The notes beneath the pieces are model-generated. The model was not told the origin of the DNA and did not search any database. It saw only the letters and a program-made list of their open reading frames with translations. DNA of 64,000 nt from the NCBI GenBank assembly GCA_034096865.1, contig JAWQFJ010000637.1, positions 212,501 to 276,500 on the forward strand, given 5' to 3'. Origin of the DNA: Theodoxus fluviatilis (lineage: Eukaryota; Mollusca; Gastropoda; Cycloneritida; Neritidae). Every line of letters begins with the position of its first letter. Position 1 is the stretch's first letter. The position numbers and the translations under genes were made by a program. This document shows positions 12,601 to 21,549 of the stretch, piece by piece.

Positions 12601-15600
12601 CTGTCATGAGTCTCTAGGCCATCTTGCCTTGCTCTGTCATGGGTCTCCTCCAACTCGCCTTGCTCTATCATGAGTCTCCTCCAGCTCGCCTTGCTCTGTC
12701 ATGGGTCTCCTCCAACTCGCCTTGCTCTGTCATGAGTCTCCTCCAGCTGGCCTTGCTCTGTCATAGGTCTCCTCCAGCTGGCCTTGCTCTGTCATAGGTC
12801 TCCTCCAGCTGGCCTTGCTCTGTCATAGGTCTCCTCCAGCTGGCCTTGCTCTGTCATGAGTCTCCTCCAGCTCGCCTTGCTCTGTCATGATTCTTCTCCA
12901 ACTCGCCTTGCTCTGTCATAGGTCTCCTCCAGCTGGCCTTGCTCTGTCATGAGTCTCCTCCAACTCGCCTTGCTCTGTCATAGGTCTCCTCCAGCTCGCC
13001 TTGCTCTGTCATGAGTCTCCTCCAGCTGGCCTTGCTCTGTCATAGGTCTCCTCCAGCTGGCCTTGCTCTGTCATAGGTCTCCTCCAGCTGGCCTTGCTCT
13101 GTCATAGGTCTCCTCCAGCTGGCCTTGCTCTGTCATGAGTCTCCTCCAGCTCGCCTTGCTCTGTCATGATTCTTCTCCAACTCGCCTTGCTCTGTCATAG
13201 GTCTCCTCCAGCTGGCCTTGCTCTGTCATGAGTCTCCTCCAACTCGCCTTGCTCTGTCATAGGTCTCCTCCAGCTCGCCTTGCTCTGTCATGAGTCTCCT
13301 CCAACTCGCCTTGCTCTGTCATGGGTCTCCTCCAACTGGCCTTGCTCTGTCATGGGTCTCCTCCAACTGGCCTTGCTCTGTCATGAGTCTCCTCCAACTC
13401 GCCTTGCTCTGTCATGGGTCTCCTCCAACTCGCCTTGCTCTGTCATGGGTCTCCTCCAACTCGCCTTGCTCTGTCATGAGTCTCCTCCAACTCGCCTCGC
13501 TCTGTCATGGGTCTCCTCCAACTGGCCTTGCTCTGTCATGGGTCTCCTCCAGCTCGCCTTGCTCTGTCATGATTATTCTCCAACTCGCCTTGCTCTGTCA
13601 TGATTCTCCTCCTACTCGCCTTGCTCTGTCATGGGGCTCCTCCTACTCGCCTTGCTCTGTCATGAGTCTCTAGGCCAACTCGCCTTGCTCTGTCATGAGT
13701 CTCCTCCTACTCGCCTTGCTCTGTCATGGGTCTCCTCCTACTCGCCTTGCTCTGTCATGGGTCTCTTACAAGAAAGAGGTGAAGAACAGAAGAAATGCCA
13801 TTTTGAAATAAACATTAACGCCAACTATGGTATTTTAACTTTCACGAACGGCTGCTCTCTTGTAATCTGAAAGAGCGCACGGTTGGATCACAATGATTTG
13901 ACTTCCTCCTGATGACGCCCGACAGCATATTTGGCTGCTTGGAGCCGCCCTTGGCTGAGCTGCTGGAGCAGTTCCCTAAAGCCACACAGCCAGTGGTTTC
14001 AGCTGATGAAAGGGGCATCGAATGGCATCCGGCTCTTTGCCATCGCATCTTGAATAGGGTGCACTTTATTTAACTGAACCCTCCTGATAATATAAAAAAT
14101 TATATGCTTATGTGAAATATGCTAATGGTAATCTTTGGTCTGTGTAGATGAGAATCTCGAGAGGTTGACGAGCGAAGTCCGATTTATACAAAAGCAACAG
14201 TTCGAAGGTGTTATGAAGAGGCGCTGCTCCCTATTTAAGTGTGTCTGGAAAGTCCCTTAGGGCTTACCTCATCTCAAATGAACTTTACAATGAGCACAGC
14301 ACTGGAGAAGAGGTAAAGTTTTGAGCGCAATGCAGTTCCTTTTCGCTATCATGGGTATTTCTTCCATTGAGTGCCTTATTACTATCGTCTATTAGCATTT
14401 GCACTAACGTCGGTCGTTCTTTCTCGATGAACAGATCACGCAGAGGGACATTCTGAACTCTGTGGACCGAGAGACGTCGGGCGACTACAAGAGGGGCCTT
14501 GTGGCCATCGGTACGTCTGTCGCCTTAGGCGGTAGTCCTTGTTGCAAACACTGTAAGCTGCAGACTTGTACAAATCTTGTTATTGTGCGTGTTCTGTGCT
14601 TACTAGGAAAAGGAGAAATAACTTTCTCGACGATCCGCACCCTAAACATGAATTACCTCTTATATTGGTGTTTTGGAATACATCGTAAAGTTTTTGTGTT
14701 CTTTCACTTGGGTTTGTTTAGGAAGACTGTGTAGTGTGCGCATGTTCGAGTAAACGTGCGTGCGCGTTCGTGTGCTCTGACCTAGCTAATGCTCATGACT
14801 GATAGACTATGAAAAATAAGACGGGGGTGAGTGAGTGAGTGAGTGAGTGAGTGAGTGAGTGAATGAGTGAGTGAGTGAGTGAGTGAGTGAGTGAGTGAGT
14901 GAGTGAGTGAGTGAGTGAGTGAGTGAGTGAGTGAGTGAGTGAGTGAGTGAGTGAGTGAGTGAGTGAGTGAGTGAGTGAGTGAGTGAGTGAGTGAGTGAGT
15001 GAGTGAGTGAGTGAGTGAGTGAGTGAGTGAGTGAGTGAGTGAGTGAGTGAGTGAGTGAGTGAGTGAGGAAGTGAGGGAGGGACGGAGGGACGGAGGGAGG
15101 GAGGAAGGGAGAGAGGGAGAGAGGGGGAGAGGAGGAGAGGGAGAGAGGGAGAGAGGGGGGAGGGGTGGAAGAGGGGGGAGGGGGGGGAGAGGGGGGAGGG
15201 GGGGGAGGGAGGGGGAGGGGGGGGAGAGAGAGAGTTTTTAGGACGGTCACATAAAAATGAAAATGACGTGCTATACCGTTCAAGGTAATTCAATATTAGT
15301 CTGGACTCTAGTTCGGTGGTTACGACGCTCGTCTTGCAGCCAGCAGGTGCATTGTTTAATGCAGCTAGCAGGTGCTTTGTTTAATGCAGCCAGCAGGTAC
15401 TTTGTTTAATGCAGCCAGCAGGTGCTTTGTTTAATGCAGCCAGCAGGTGCTTTGTTTAATGCAGCCAGCAGGTGCTTTGTTTAATGCAGCCAGCAGGTAC
15501 TTTGTTTAATGCAGCCAGCAGGTGCTTTGTTTAATACAACCAGCAGGTGCTTTGTTTAATGCAGCCAGCAGGTGCATTGTTTAATGCAGCCAGCAGGTGC

Positions 15601-16684
15601 TTTGTTTAATACAACCAGCAGGTGCTTTGTTTAATGCAGCCAGCAGGTGCTTTGTTTAATGCAGCCAGCAGGTGCTTTGTTTAATGCAGCCAGCAGGTAC
15701 TTTGTTTAATGCAGCCAGCAGGTGCTTTGTTTAATGCAGCCAGCAGGTGCTTTGTTTAATGCAGCCAGCAGGTGCTTTGTTTAATGCAGCCAGCAGGTGC
15801 TTTGTTTAATGCAGCCAGCAGGTGCTTTGTTTAATGCAGCCAGCAGGTGCTTTGTTTAATGCAGCCAGCAGGTGCTTTGTTTAATGCAGCCAGCAGGTGC
15901 TTTGTTTAATGCAGCCAGCAGGTGCATTGTTTAATGCAGCCAGCAGGTGCTTTGTTTAATGCAGCCAGCAGGTGCTTTGTTTAATGCAGCCAGCAGGTGC
16001 TTTGTTTAATGCAGCCAGCAGGTGCATTGTTTAATGCAGCCAGCAGGTGCTTTGTTTAATGCAGCCAGCAGGTGCATTGTTTAATGCAGCCAGTAGGTGC
16101 ATTGTTTAATGCAGCCAGTAGGTGCTTTGTTTAATGCAGCCAGCAGGTGCTTTGATTAATGCAGCCAGCAGGTACTTTGTTTAATGCAGCCAGCAGGTGC
16201 TTTGTTTAATGCAGCCAGCAGGTGCTTTGTTTAATGCAGCACGGATCCTAGAGTTTCGTCCTTTGGCAAGATGCTTAAAAGCCTATTGCCTCTCCTACCG
16301 AAGAGTGATACTGGGTACTGGGCGCTGCAAAGCGGCGACTGGGGGTGAAAGCACTCATAACGAATTGCTATATTTAGGGGTGTGTGTGCATGGAGTGAAC
16401 ATCTTGTCGTTGTGTCATGTTTCAGTGATGAACATACGTTGCCGGCCCATGTACTTTGCGGAGCGACTGCGAGACGCCATGAAGGGTCTGGGCACCGCAG
16501 ACAGGGATCTCATCCGCATCATCGTCTCGCGCTCGGAGGTTACCTGCTTCTCTTAGTCTCTTTGTAACTGGTCTTGCGTGAACTTGTCGGAAATAGTGTT
16601 TTTGCGTCTACTGCGCTATCCCTTTTGGATACACCCCACTATCTCATAAAGCTCAAATATACATCTCTTCCCTAAAAAATCATA

Positions 16685-16748
<64 letters not shown>

Positions 16749-18864
16749 ACACACACACACACCTCTCAATTATAAACCACAACGGGGTAATTAAAACACA
16801 GGTTAAAACCTCGGTCAGCCTTCTTAAGAGTACACATATAAAACACGTAGGTCAGCCCTCGACAAGTTAAAATGTTATCAACCCGTATACAAATATCACA
16901 CCATATTTCACCAACGCTGCTGTGTCTATGCTGCTGGTTTCCTCTCTCCTCTTGTCTAAAATAGCCACCTTCAATAAAACACTTCACCTCAATTTCTGCT
17001 CCCAACTGCAAGCCATTCTCAAATAAGACCAACACCGCTCTCCCCTCGAAACACGCGCCACAGTGAGACCGCTCATGGCTAGACTCTCCCTGCACCGAAA
17101 CGCACACCACCAGCCGGGAAGCCAGCCAGCATCGGGTAAGAAAAAAAGAAGAAGAATCATCTTCCATAACAGGCCCTCCTCCTCCTCCTCCTCCTCCTCC
17201 TCCTCCTCCTCCTCCTCCTCCTCCTCCTCCTCCTCCTCCCCCTCCCCCTCCCCCTCCCCCCCCCCTCCCCCTCCCCCTCCTCCTCTCCTGCTCCTGCTGC
17301 TGCTGCTGCTCCTCCTCCTGCTGCTCCTCCTGCTGCTGCTGCTGCTGCTGCTCCTCCTCCTCCTCTTACACCAAGTGGTCTACAAAACCAAAATGTTTGC
17401 TGATGACACTCAGCTTCAGAGTTCAGCCATTCCCTCAGAATATGACAAGATGACCACTTCAATGCAGTCTTGTATTGCTGACGTTGAACTCTGGATGTCC
17501 ACCAACAAGTTGAAACTAAACTGTGAGAAAACAGAAGCCATCCGTTTCACCAAACCCTCACTCTCTACCTCCCTCACTCTCCCTCCTTCTATCACTCTAG
17601 GAGGCGGCACTGTTGGTTTCTCAGACTCTGTCCGTGATCTTGGCATTTTTCTAGACAGTGATCTCTCTATGAAACAACACGTTCTAAAAGTCTGCCAGGC
17701 CGCTTACTTAGAATTAAAAAGAATAGGTTCCATTCGCCCCTACCTCACAGAAGACGCCACCAAAACACTAGTTACATCATACATACTTTCTAGGCTGGAC
17801 TATGGCAACTCGATTCTAATTAGCTGTCCCAAATCTACAACTCTTCCGCTTCAACGTGTTCAAAATTCTGCCGCCCGTCTTGTCTGCAAAGCCCCACGAA
17901 CCCAGTCTTGTACCCCCCTGTTGAAGAAATTGCATTGGCTCCCGGTAGACCTGAGGATCCAATACAAGTGCTGCTGCCTCTGTTTCAGAATCATCACCGG
18001 CTCTGCTCCTCTATACCTCTCACAACCATTCGAACTATACATCCCGCAAGAACACTCCGCTCATCCTCTGATACTAAAATTTTTTCATATCAAACCCTAC
18101 ACTCGCAATCAGCACGGCGGAAGAGCTTTTTCTCACTCTGCTGCCGTCGCATGGAACTCTCCCCCCCGCTCAGTCCGACATTGCAAATATCTCGATTCCT
18201 TTAAATCTAACCTCAAACCCCTCTTTTTCACACAACACTTTGAAAAAACCTCTTACAAAGGAAATATCCACCAAAACACATAAATGTCAAAAAGAAGACT
18301 CCAGCATCCAAGTCAAAGAACCTGATACCAATATGACGAGGAATGTCTGGATGGACATTTCCTATGCCTTCAGTCTACGACAGCAGGAATTAAATGAATT
18401 TGCGAAATGTAACGGTATGAAATTCGTTTACAGTTAACGCAATCACTTTTAAGTGCATCATGCAATGAAATCGCCACGCACTCTCTACATGAGCACCTGT
18501 GTAGCCGTTGTAACGGTGTGACCAGGTTGTTGTGTGTGAGTTGGATTCAATCATCAAGGGTGATTTGAATGCACGGTTGGGTATGAAGGAGCTGACAGTG
18601 GGTTTAAGCTCCATACAGCCCATGTGGCTTTGTGGGACCGCCCTTGGCTGACCTGCTGGATTTTTTGTTGTTGGCCTGCTGGAGTTGGCCCACGAAAGCT
18701 CCGCAAGTAGGGGTTCCAGCTGATGGACATTGAGCCGCTCCGGCCGTATGTTACTCTTCAGAGAAGTACTGCTAAATAAGTTAATCCTACGAGAACTTGA
18801 CAACAACGATGTATCAGTTTAATTCATAGTTTGAAATGGGGTGTCAGACTATCAATAAATACAT

Positions 18865-18962
<98 letters not shown>

Positions 18963-19208
18963 CACAGACGCAAGCGCGCTCGCGACACATACATACACAC
19001 TAAGTGCACACTGTACCTACGTACACATTCCCAATGAAAATATTTGCAATGCTGGTAGTGATGTTTCCGCTTGGATTTGCAGATCGACATGGTACAGATC
19101 AAAAAGTGTTTTTTGGAGCTGACCAAGCAGACCTTGTGGAACTGGCTCAAGGACGACTGCAGTGGGGACTACAAGAAGCTGCTGCAGGCCATTGTAGGCA
19201 GGAACTAA
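2596..19208 (+). CDS. Annexin, C-terminal eight exons (5' exon(s) outside window)
   Basis: This is a calcium-dependent phospholipid-binding annexin. The exons are 2596-2690, 6504-6617, 7111-7201, 11126-11226, 11997-12248, 14435-14510, 16426-16538 and 19083-19208 (stop TAA 19206-19208). Every junction is AG/GT and all phases match, giving about 322 residues in one frame. Four annexin repeats are visible, each with a G-x-G-T or G-T-N/D-E calcium loop ([27 protein letters not shown]). Each is followed by the S-G-D-Y/F helix turn ([33 protein letters not shown]). The N-terminal tail and the first helix of repeat 1 are missing; I searched 1-2595 by eye and found no exon, so the gene starts upstream. 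Odd point: the linker between repeats 2 and 3 (start of the 11997 exon) is about 25 residues longer than in vertebrate annexins. The paralogue cannot be named from this. Introns are loaded with mobile elements and minisatellites. Confidence 0.93.
2873..3370 (-). pseudogene. gypsy integrase N-terminus, truncated
   Basis: It has an HHCC zinc-binding domain (HKGHPG ... [13 protein letters not shown]) and the first catalytic Asp block ([20 protein letters not shown]). The sequence then ends before the second Asp. Confidence 0.75.
3389..4100 (-). pseudogene. gypsy RNase H fragment
   Basis: It contains [11 protein letters not shown], then [16 protein letters not shown]. The first catalytic Asp of the usual C-D-A-S block is replaced (VAP). 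[20 protein letters not shown] (conserved E-x-E-x-L-A) is next, then [20 protein letters not shown]. There is a frame break near 3710. Confidence 0.7.
4083..4560 (-). pseudogene. gypsy reverse transcriptase fragment
   Basis: It includes [20 protein letters not shown] and the catalytic block [10 protein letters not shown], then LNKTKCHF and [12 protein letters not shown]. These are conserved Ty3/gypsy RT blocks in the right order. The catalytic DD is retained, but the frame shifts upstream (around 4520) and at the RNase H junction. Confidence 0.8.
4735..5100 (-). pseudogene. gypsy aspartic protease remnant, DTG changed to DTE
   Basis: The - strand reads [16 protein letters not shown] near 5090-5040, aligning with the retropepsin D-T-G-A active-site block, but the Gly is Glu. 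At least one stop follows (near 4990). Inactive. Confidence 0.6.
5308..5941 (-). pseudogene. gypsy gag remnant with zinc knuckle
   Basis: The frame 5592-5308 holds [15 protein letters not shown] followed by QCLSCG, a CCHC zinc knuckle of the Mag-like gypsy type. Upstream gag sequence continues to about 5940 in a different frame. Frameshifted. Confidence 0.65.
6205..6430 (-). repeat. Probable 5' LTR remnant and primer-binding site of the gypsy element
   Basis: On the - strand an LTR-like sequence ends in ...GATACA at 6205. It is followed directly by TGGTGTCAGAAGCGGGAT (6204-6187), a typical primer-binding-site position beginning TGG. The outer LTR end is not certain; candidates ending in ACA lie between about 6355 and 6422. 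No second LTR is available for comparison. Confidence 0.5.
6504..6617 (+). CDS. Annexin exon: repeat 1, second half
   Basis: The exon has 38 codons, phase 0 in and out, between a ttgcag acceptor and a gtaagt donor. It encodes [20 protein letters not shown] then [18 protein letters not shown], which is the end of repeat 1 and the first helix of repeat 2. The intron before it carries a gypsy-type element. Confidence 0.93.
7111..7201 (+). CDS. Annexin exon: repeat 2 calcium loop
   Basis: The acceptor is cctcttcag and the donor gtgagc at 7202, leaving phase 1. It encodes [20 protein letters not shown] and ends at VYGD. An alternative donor (gtatac at 7189) would break the phase with the next exon. 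Confidence 0.93.
7511..7998. repeat. Tetranucleotide mosaic (ACAT)/(ACGT)/(ACGC)/(ACAT)
   Basis: A short CATG/CCTA lead-in is followed by an array in which blocks of CATA, CGTA, CGCA and again CATA follow each other. From 7586 to 7998 purines and pyrimidines alternate without a break. All reading frames are open, giving false ORFs. Confidence 0.95.
8065..8073. repeat. Left 9-bp target-site duplication of MITE copy 1
   Basis: GAAAAAGAG, identical to 9125-9133. Confidence 0.88.
8074..9124 (+). mobile_element. Complete 1051-bp MULE-like MITE, copy 1, 9-bp TSD
   Basis: The element starts CATTCAGCGTGGCTGAGAC and ends GTGTTCAGAATG, so both ends read CATTC inward. The inner part of both ends carries CAGGTTGGTCACGTGA as an inverted repeat. 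It is flanked by GAAAAAGAG at 8065-8073 and 9125-9133, a perfect 9-bp target-site duplication typical of Mutator-like elements. There is no transposase ORF. A hairpin at 8795-8835 (TACCAAAGA arms) is absent from copy 2. It inserted in the intron between annexin exons 7111-7201 and 11126-11226. Confidence 0.88.
9125..9133. repeat. Right 9-bp target-site duplication of MITE copy 1
   Basis: GAAAAAGAG, identical to 8065-8073. Confidence 0.88.
9643..9755. repeat. (ACAT)n(ACGC)n microsatellite
   Basis: Same motif pair as the larger array at 7.5-8.0 kb. Confidence 0.9.
9803..10720 (-). mobile_element. Internally deleted LINE with restriction-like endonuclease (R2/NeSL-type)
   Basis: On the - strand, 10500-10240 reads [20 protein letters not shown] then [11 protein letters not shown] and DEWRPIS, the N-terminal (fingers) part of a LINE RT, with one in-frame stop after DGMT. 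At about 10238 the sequence jumps straight to [15 protein letters not shown] and [10 protein letters not shown]...[11 protein letters not shown], the restriction-like endonuclease. It then runs to [20 protein letters not shown] and stops near 9803. The RT palm and thumb are missing. Same clade as the LINE at 22.7-27.8 kb, but a different lineage. Confidence 0.75.
10800..10960. repeat. Degenerate CA-rich low-complexity stretch
   Basis: Short ACAC, GCACGCAC and GACAGACA runs with many interruptions; nothing else recognised. Confidence 0.6.
11126..11226 (+). CDS. Annexin exon: end of repeat 2
   Basis: The acceptor is ttttccag; two bases complete the split codon. It encodes [20 protein letters not shown] and then [14 protein letters not shown]. 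The donor is gtgatt at 11227, phase 0. The acceptor at 11125 is the only one that keeps the phase from exon 7111-7201; the nearer cag at 11132 would break it. Confidence 0.9.
11997..12248 (+). CDS. Annexin exon: long linker and repeat 3
   Basis: The exon has 84 codons, phase 0 at both ends, with acceptor catgcag and donor gtaagc at 12249. The first half ([20 protein letters not shown] onward) is a linker longer than usual in annexins. The second half ([20 protein letters not shown]) is the repeat 3 calcium loop. A 31-bp minisatellite starts about 17 bp after the donor. Confidence 0.93.
12266..13766. repeat. 31-bp minisatellite, ~48 copies, with a 279-bp higher-order unit
   Basis: The unit is CTCCTCCAACTCGCCTTGCT CTGTCATGGGT, with variants (CAACTCG/CAGCTGG; ATGGG/ATGAG/ATAGG). 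It starts about 17 bp after an annexin donor site. A nine-unit block is duplicated: the rare GATTCTTCTCCA variant recurs at 12889 and 13168, exactly 279 bp (9 x 31) apart with the same neighbours. Open frames across it are a by-product, because 31 is not a multiple of 3. Confidence 0.95.
13866..14060. repeat. Dispersed unidentified repeat, copy A
   Basis: It shares GCACGGTTGG, CCGCCCTTGGCTGA-CTGCTGGA and TTC(C)AGCTGATG in the same order with 18560-18740. Family unknown. Confidence 0.5.
14435..14510 (+). CDS. Annexin exon: end of repeat 3
   Basis: The acceptor is gaacag and the donor gtacgt at 14511, leaving phase 1. It encodes [25 protein letters not shown], the acidic cap and last helix of repeat 3. 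Confidence 0.92.
14826..15235. repeat. (GTGA)~60 array followed by G/A-rich tract
   Basis: GTGA runs from 14826 to 15067 with one interruption, then degenerates into GGGA/GAGG purine sequence to 15235. It lies in an annexin intron. Confidence 0.95.
15296..16375 (+). mobile_element. tRNA-derived SINE expanded by an internal minisatellite
   Basis: The left flank of the 25-bp array (CTAGTTCGGTGGTTACGACG CTCGTCTTGCAGCC) looks like a tRNA 5' half with an A box. The right flank (CTTTGGCAAGATGCTTAAAA, GCCTATTGCCTCTCC, ACTGGGTACTGGGCGCTGC) resembles the body of molluscan tRNA-SINEs as I recall them. The array begins at the last bases of the tRNA-like part (GCAGCCAGCAGG). Ends not defined. Confidence 0.55.
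15336..16235. repeat. 25-bp minisatellite, exactly 36 units
   Basis: Unit GCAGCCAGCAGGTGCTTTGT TTAAT; 900 bp is 36 units with no length variation. A few point variants recur (TAC for TGC, GCATTG for GCTTTG, ACAACC for GCAGCC). A 37th partial unit (GCAGC) runs into unique sequence at 16236. Confidence 0.96.
16426..16538 (+). CDS. Annexin exon: repeat 4 calcium loop
   Basis: The acceptor is gtttcag. The exon encodes [20 protein letters not shown] followed by [18 protein letters not shown]. The donor gttacc at 16539 is GT but a weak match to consensus. It lies 190 bp after the 25-bp minisatellite. Confidence 0.91.
16687..16762. repeat. (CA)n microsatellite
   Basis: About 38 CA units with one AG interruption. 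Confidence 0.95.
17175..17367. repeat. (TCC)n/(CTG)n trinucleotide tract at a LINE 5' break
   Basis: CTC/TCC runs, a CCCCCT stretch, then CTG and CTC runs, ending directly at the LINE coding sequence. Confidence 0.95.
17368..18283 (+). mobile_element. L2/CR1-like LINE fragment with long open ORF2 tail
   Basis: About 305 codons stay open, beginning just before the RT catalytic block [14 protein letters not shown] (FADD at 17396-17407). Then come [52 protein letters not shown] and [16 protein letters not shown], ending [20 protein letters not shown] and a stop TAA. These are RT palm/thumb and ORF2 C-terminal blocks of L2/CR1-type LINEs. The 5' end is cut at a trinucleotide tract. The uninterrupted frame suggests a recent insertion. 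It lies in the annexin intron 16539-19082. Confidence 0.85.
18555..18745. repeat. Dispersed unidentified repeat, copy B
   Basis: It pairs with 13866-14060 (shared ordered blocks, see copy A). Both copies sit in annexin introns in the same orientation. Confidence 0.5.
18868..18960. repeat. (CT)n(CA)n compound microsatellite
   Basis: About 25 CT then about 21 CA units, about 120 bp before the last annexin exon. Confidence 0.95.
19083..19208 (+). CDS. Annexin last exon: end of repeat 4 and stop
   Basis: The acceptor is gatttgcag. The exon has 42 codons including TAA and encodes [20 protein letters not shown] and ends [13 protein letters not shown]. This is the classical annexin C-terminus, with no extension after the last helix. 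No strong AATAAA was seen close downstream; an ATTAAA-like site lies near 20250. Confidence 0.92.
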   Translation: MDMVQIKKCFLELTKQTLWNWLKDDCSGDYKKLLQAIVGRN

Positions 19209-20324
19209 GTGGGCGTGGAACGTGCCCAAGTGGTGGCGCCACCACTTGCTGTCCAGGGTTTCAGAGAACTAGACTTTTTGCATTCAATTAGATTACATGG
19301 TGGGAGGAAGTTACAGGTTAAAAGTCTATTGTGACTCACACTTACGAGTTTGAAAATGTGTCAATCGTGCGATGTGCTTGTTTGATCTCTGTCATGAATT
19401 ACATAGAACGAATCTCTCGACGTTTAGAGAACGTAACACGTTTTCGCACATTGACGTGAGCACTCCATGCATGTTCGATTCCCTTCAATACGATTTCTAA
19501 ACGACCCACAGTAAAGATGAATGTTCGGTTGTTAGGGAGTCATTACTGACAAAGCATCCACGAAAAATTCACGTGAAAAATTAACTTTTCAAATGAGAAA
19601 CTGGAATATGCGGGCTGTTTACCATTGTAATGATAGTGTCGTCTTAACTTTATCATTTGCATGTTTTATTGATAATGTTTGAGAAACAAAAGCCGTTTGA
19701 AACTATTAAGGAGAAGGGCCAAGGACGACAAAAGCAACACTTAATGTAATGTATAGTTTTTCGCTGCCCAGAGATGTACAATAGACAAGAAGCTTTTATT
19801 TCAGTTACGTATATCCAGTGTTTTTTACTCAGTAGTGAACAATACATGAGAGCACGTACGATTTCGAGCTATCTTTATTCGTGCAATGCAGCAGCACAGC
19901 AAAATGGATAGTTCACATTGTGTTACTTTAGCCTAAAGTATTTTACGTATCACTTCCTGCTGTCATCACTGTTCCTCTGCAATGCACATGTGAGTTTTCA
20001 TTCAGCATCGACTGTAGCTTTAGATGCACGCATTTATGGATATGCACAAACTAAGATATTTCAGGGTTTACATTTCTCTACTGACATTCGATAACTTTAT
20101 TGCTATACAAAATAGTAATGACTATTTAACGTAAAATTGTGTATTAGAAAACTAGCATGACTGTAGAGGTTTATTGATTAAACGCTTTTTAATTAACCTA
20201 TTACTATCACGCCATGACAACTATTACATACTTGTACTGTTTATGACATGAAAATTAAAATCTGAAAGTTTTGATAGCGTGAAATCCTTTCGACTAGAAG
20301 CTGATTAGTAACATCGTCATTTCT

Positions 20325-20328
<4 letters not shown>

Positions 20329-20410
<82 letters not shown>
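20329..20410. repeat. (GT)n microsatellite
   Basis: About 40 GT units, uninterrupted. Confidence 0.96.
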
Positions 20411-20413
<3 letters not shown>

Positions 20414-20515
20414 ATACAGATTTTCCCTGAAGTAGTGTTCCTTGCCCCCTGCTGAAAATACTTTTTTCTGACCTTCAAGGAATTGTAATGTGCCCGCCTC
20501 TGTTGCAAAGGTCCC

Positions 20516-20599
20516 CATTTTGCAGTCGCCTTCATTGCACATCGGAAACCAGACGTCCATTTGCAGTCGCCTTCATTGCACATCGGAAACCAGACGTAT
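20516..20599. repeat. Tandem duplication of ~41 bp
   Basis: Two adjacent near-identical copies beginning TTTGCAGTCGCCTTCATTGC and ending CCAGACGT. Confidence 0.9.
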
Positions 20600-20766
20600 G
20601 AAATGTTTGAGTAAACCAGTGTAGTAAAGAGTGCTAAACAACGGCCTCGTTCGTCTTTCCTTCCCTCTTGCCACCATGTCACCATCACAAGAAACGAGTT
20701 CAGCCATTCTTTTGACTAGATGTGCTTCCTAAATGCTAGATCCCTTTCTCAATCGAGTACACAGTT

Positions 20767-20830
<64 letters not shown>

Positions 20831-20984
20831 CGAGATACACGCAGACAGAAACACACAGACTGTTAGATAGGCACACAGACAGACAGAGACAGACGCGCAG
20901 ACACACAAATACACGCACACACAAACACACACATACAGATACATGGACAGACGTTCACACAGTCGGACAGTCCCACACACGCAA

Positions 20985-21017
<33 letters not shown>

Positions 21018-21190
21018 GAACGAGACACACGGAGACAGACACACACAGAGATATAGTCACAAACACCAGAGACAGACACTCAGAAAGACATACGCAGAAA
21101 GACATACACAGACAGACAAACGCAGACAGACATACACACACACATACACACACATACATACACACAGAGACAGAGAGAGAGAGAGAAAGA
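20767..21190. repeat. (CA)n and degenerate CA/GACA tract
   Basis: Perfect CA at 20767-20830, then mixed ACAC, AGACAG and ATACAC to 21190. Confidence 0.9.
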
Positions 21191-21274
21191 TGCAACACAT
21201 AGAGGAAGATCTATTGATTTAACTTTATGTTCCAGGGGAAATTAATGAATTAATCATAGACTGGCTTACATTCA

Positions 21275-21277
<3 letters not shown>

Positions 21278-21319
<42 letters not shown>

Positions 21320-21375
21320 TGTGTGTGTGTGTGTGTGTCTGTGTGTATGTGTGTGTGTGTGAGAGAGAGAGAGTG
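21278..21375. repeat. (GT)n(GA)n compound microsatellite
   Basis: GT units with a few CTGT interruptions, then GA. Confidence 0.93.
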
Positions 21376-21549
21376 AGAAAACGAACGAATGAAATAATTT
21401 TAATGTATAGGCCACACGCCCATAACATTGGAGCGAAATGCGAAGAAAACACGAACATGAAAAAACACTATAAAAAGTTCGTCAAAACTGGCAACCAGTT
21501 TCGGCGCATGCAACGAGCACGCGTGAAAGCAGTGAATTTCTCGGAATGT

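Noticed and set aside
12354..13673. ORFs with repeated [19 protein letters not shown] units
   Set aside because: 31-bp minisatellite cycles through three frames to give a 31-residue repeat; it lies within an annexin intron and has no start or splice support.
14793..15293. Ser/His/Leu/Thr ORFs over the GTGA array
   Set aside because: Four-base repeat artefact.
15296..15345. tRNA-like sequence as a functional tRNA gene
   Set aside because: Only the 5' half (A-box-like) is present; the 3' half and B box are replaced by the minisatellite, so it fits a SINE head better.
12266..16235. Regular short repeats as a possible CRISPR-like array
   Set aside because: Head-to-tail units with no unique spacers, in a eukaryotic intron.
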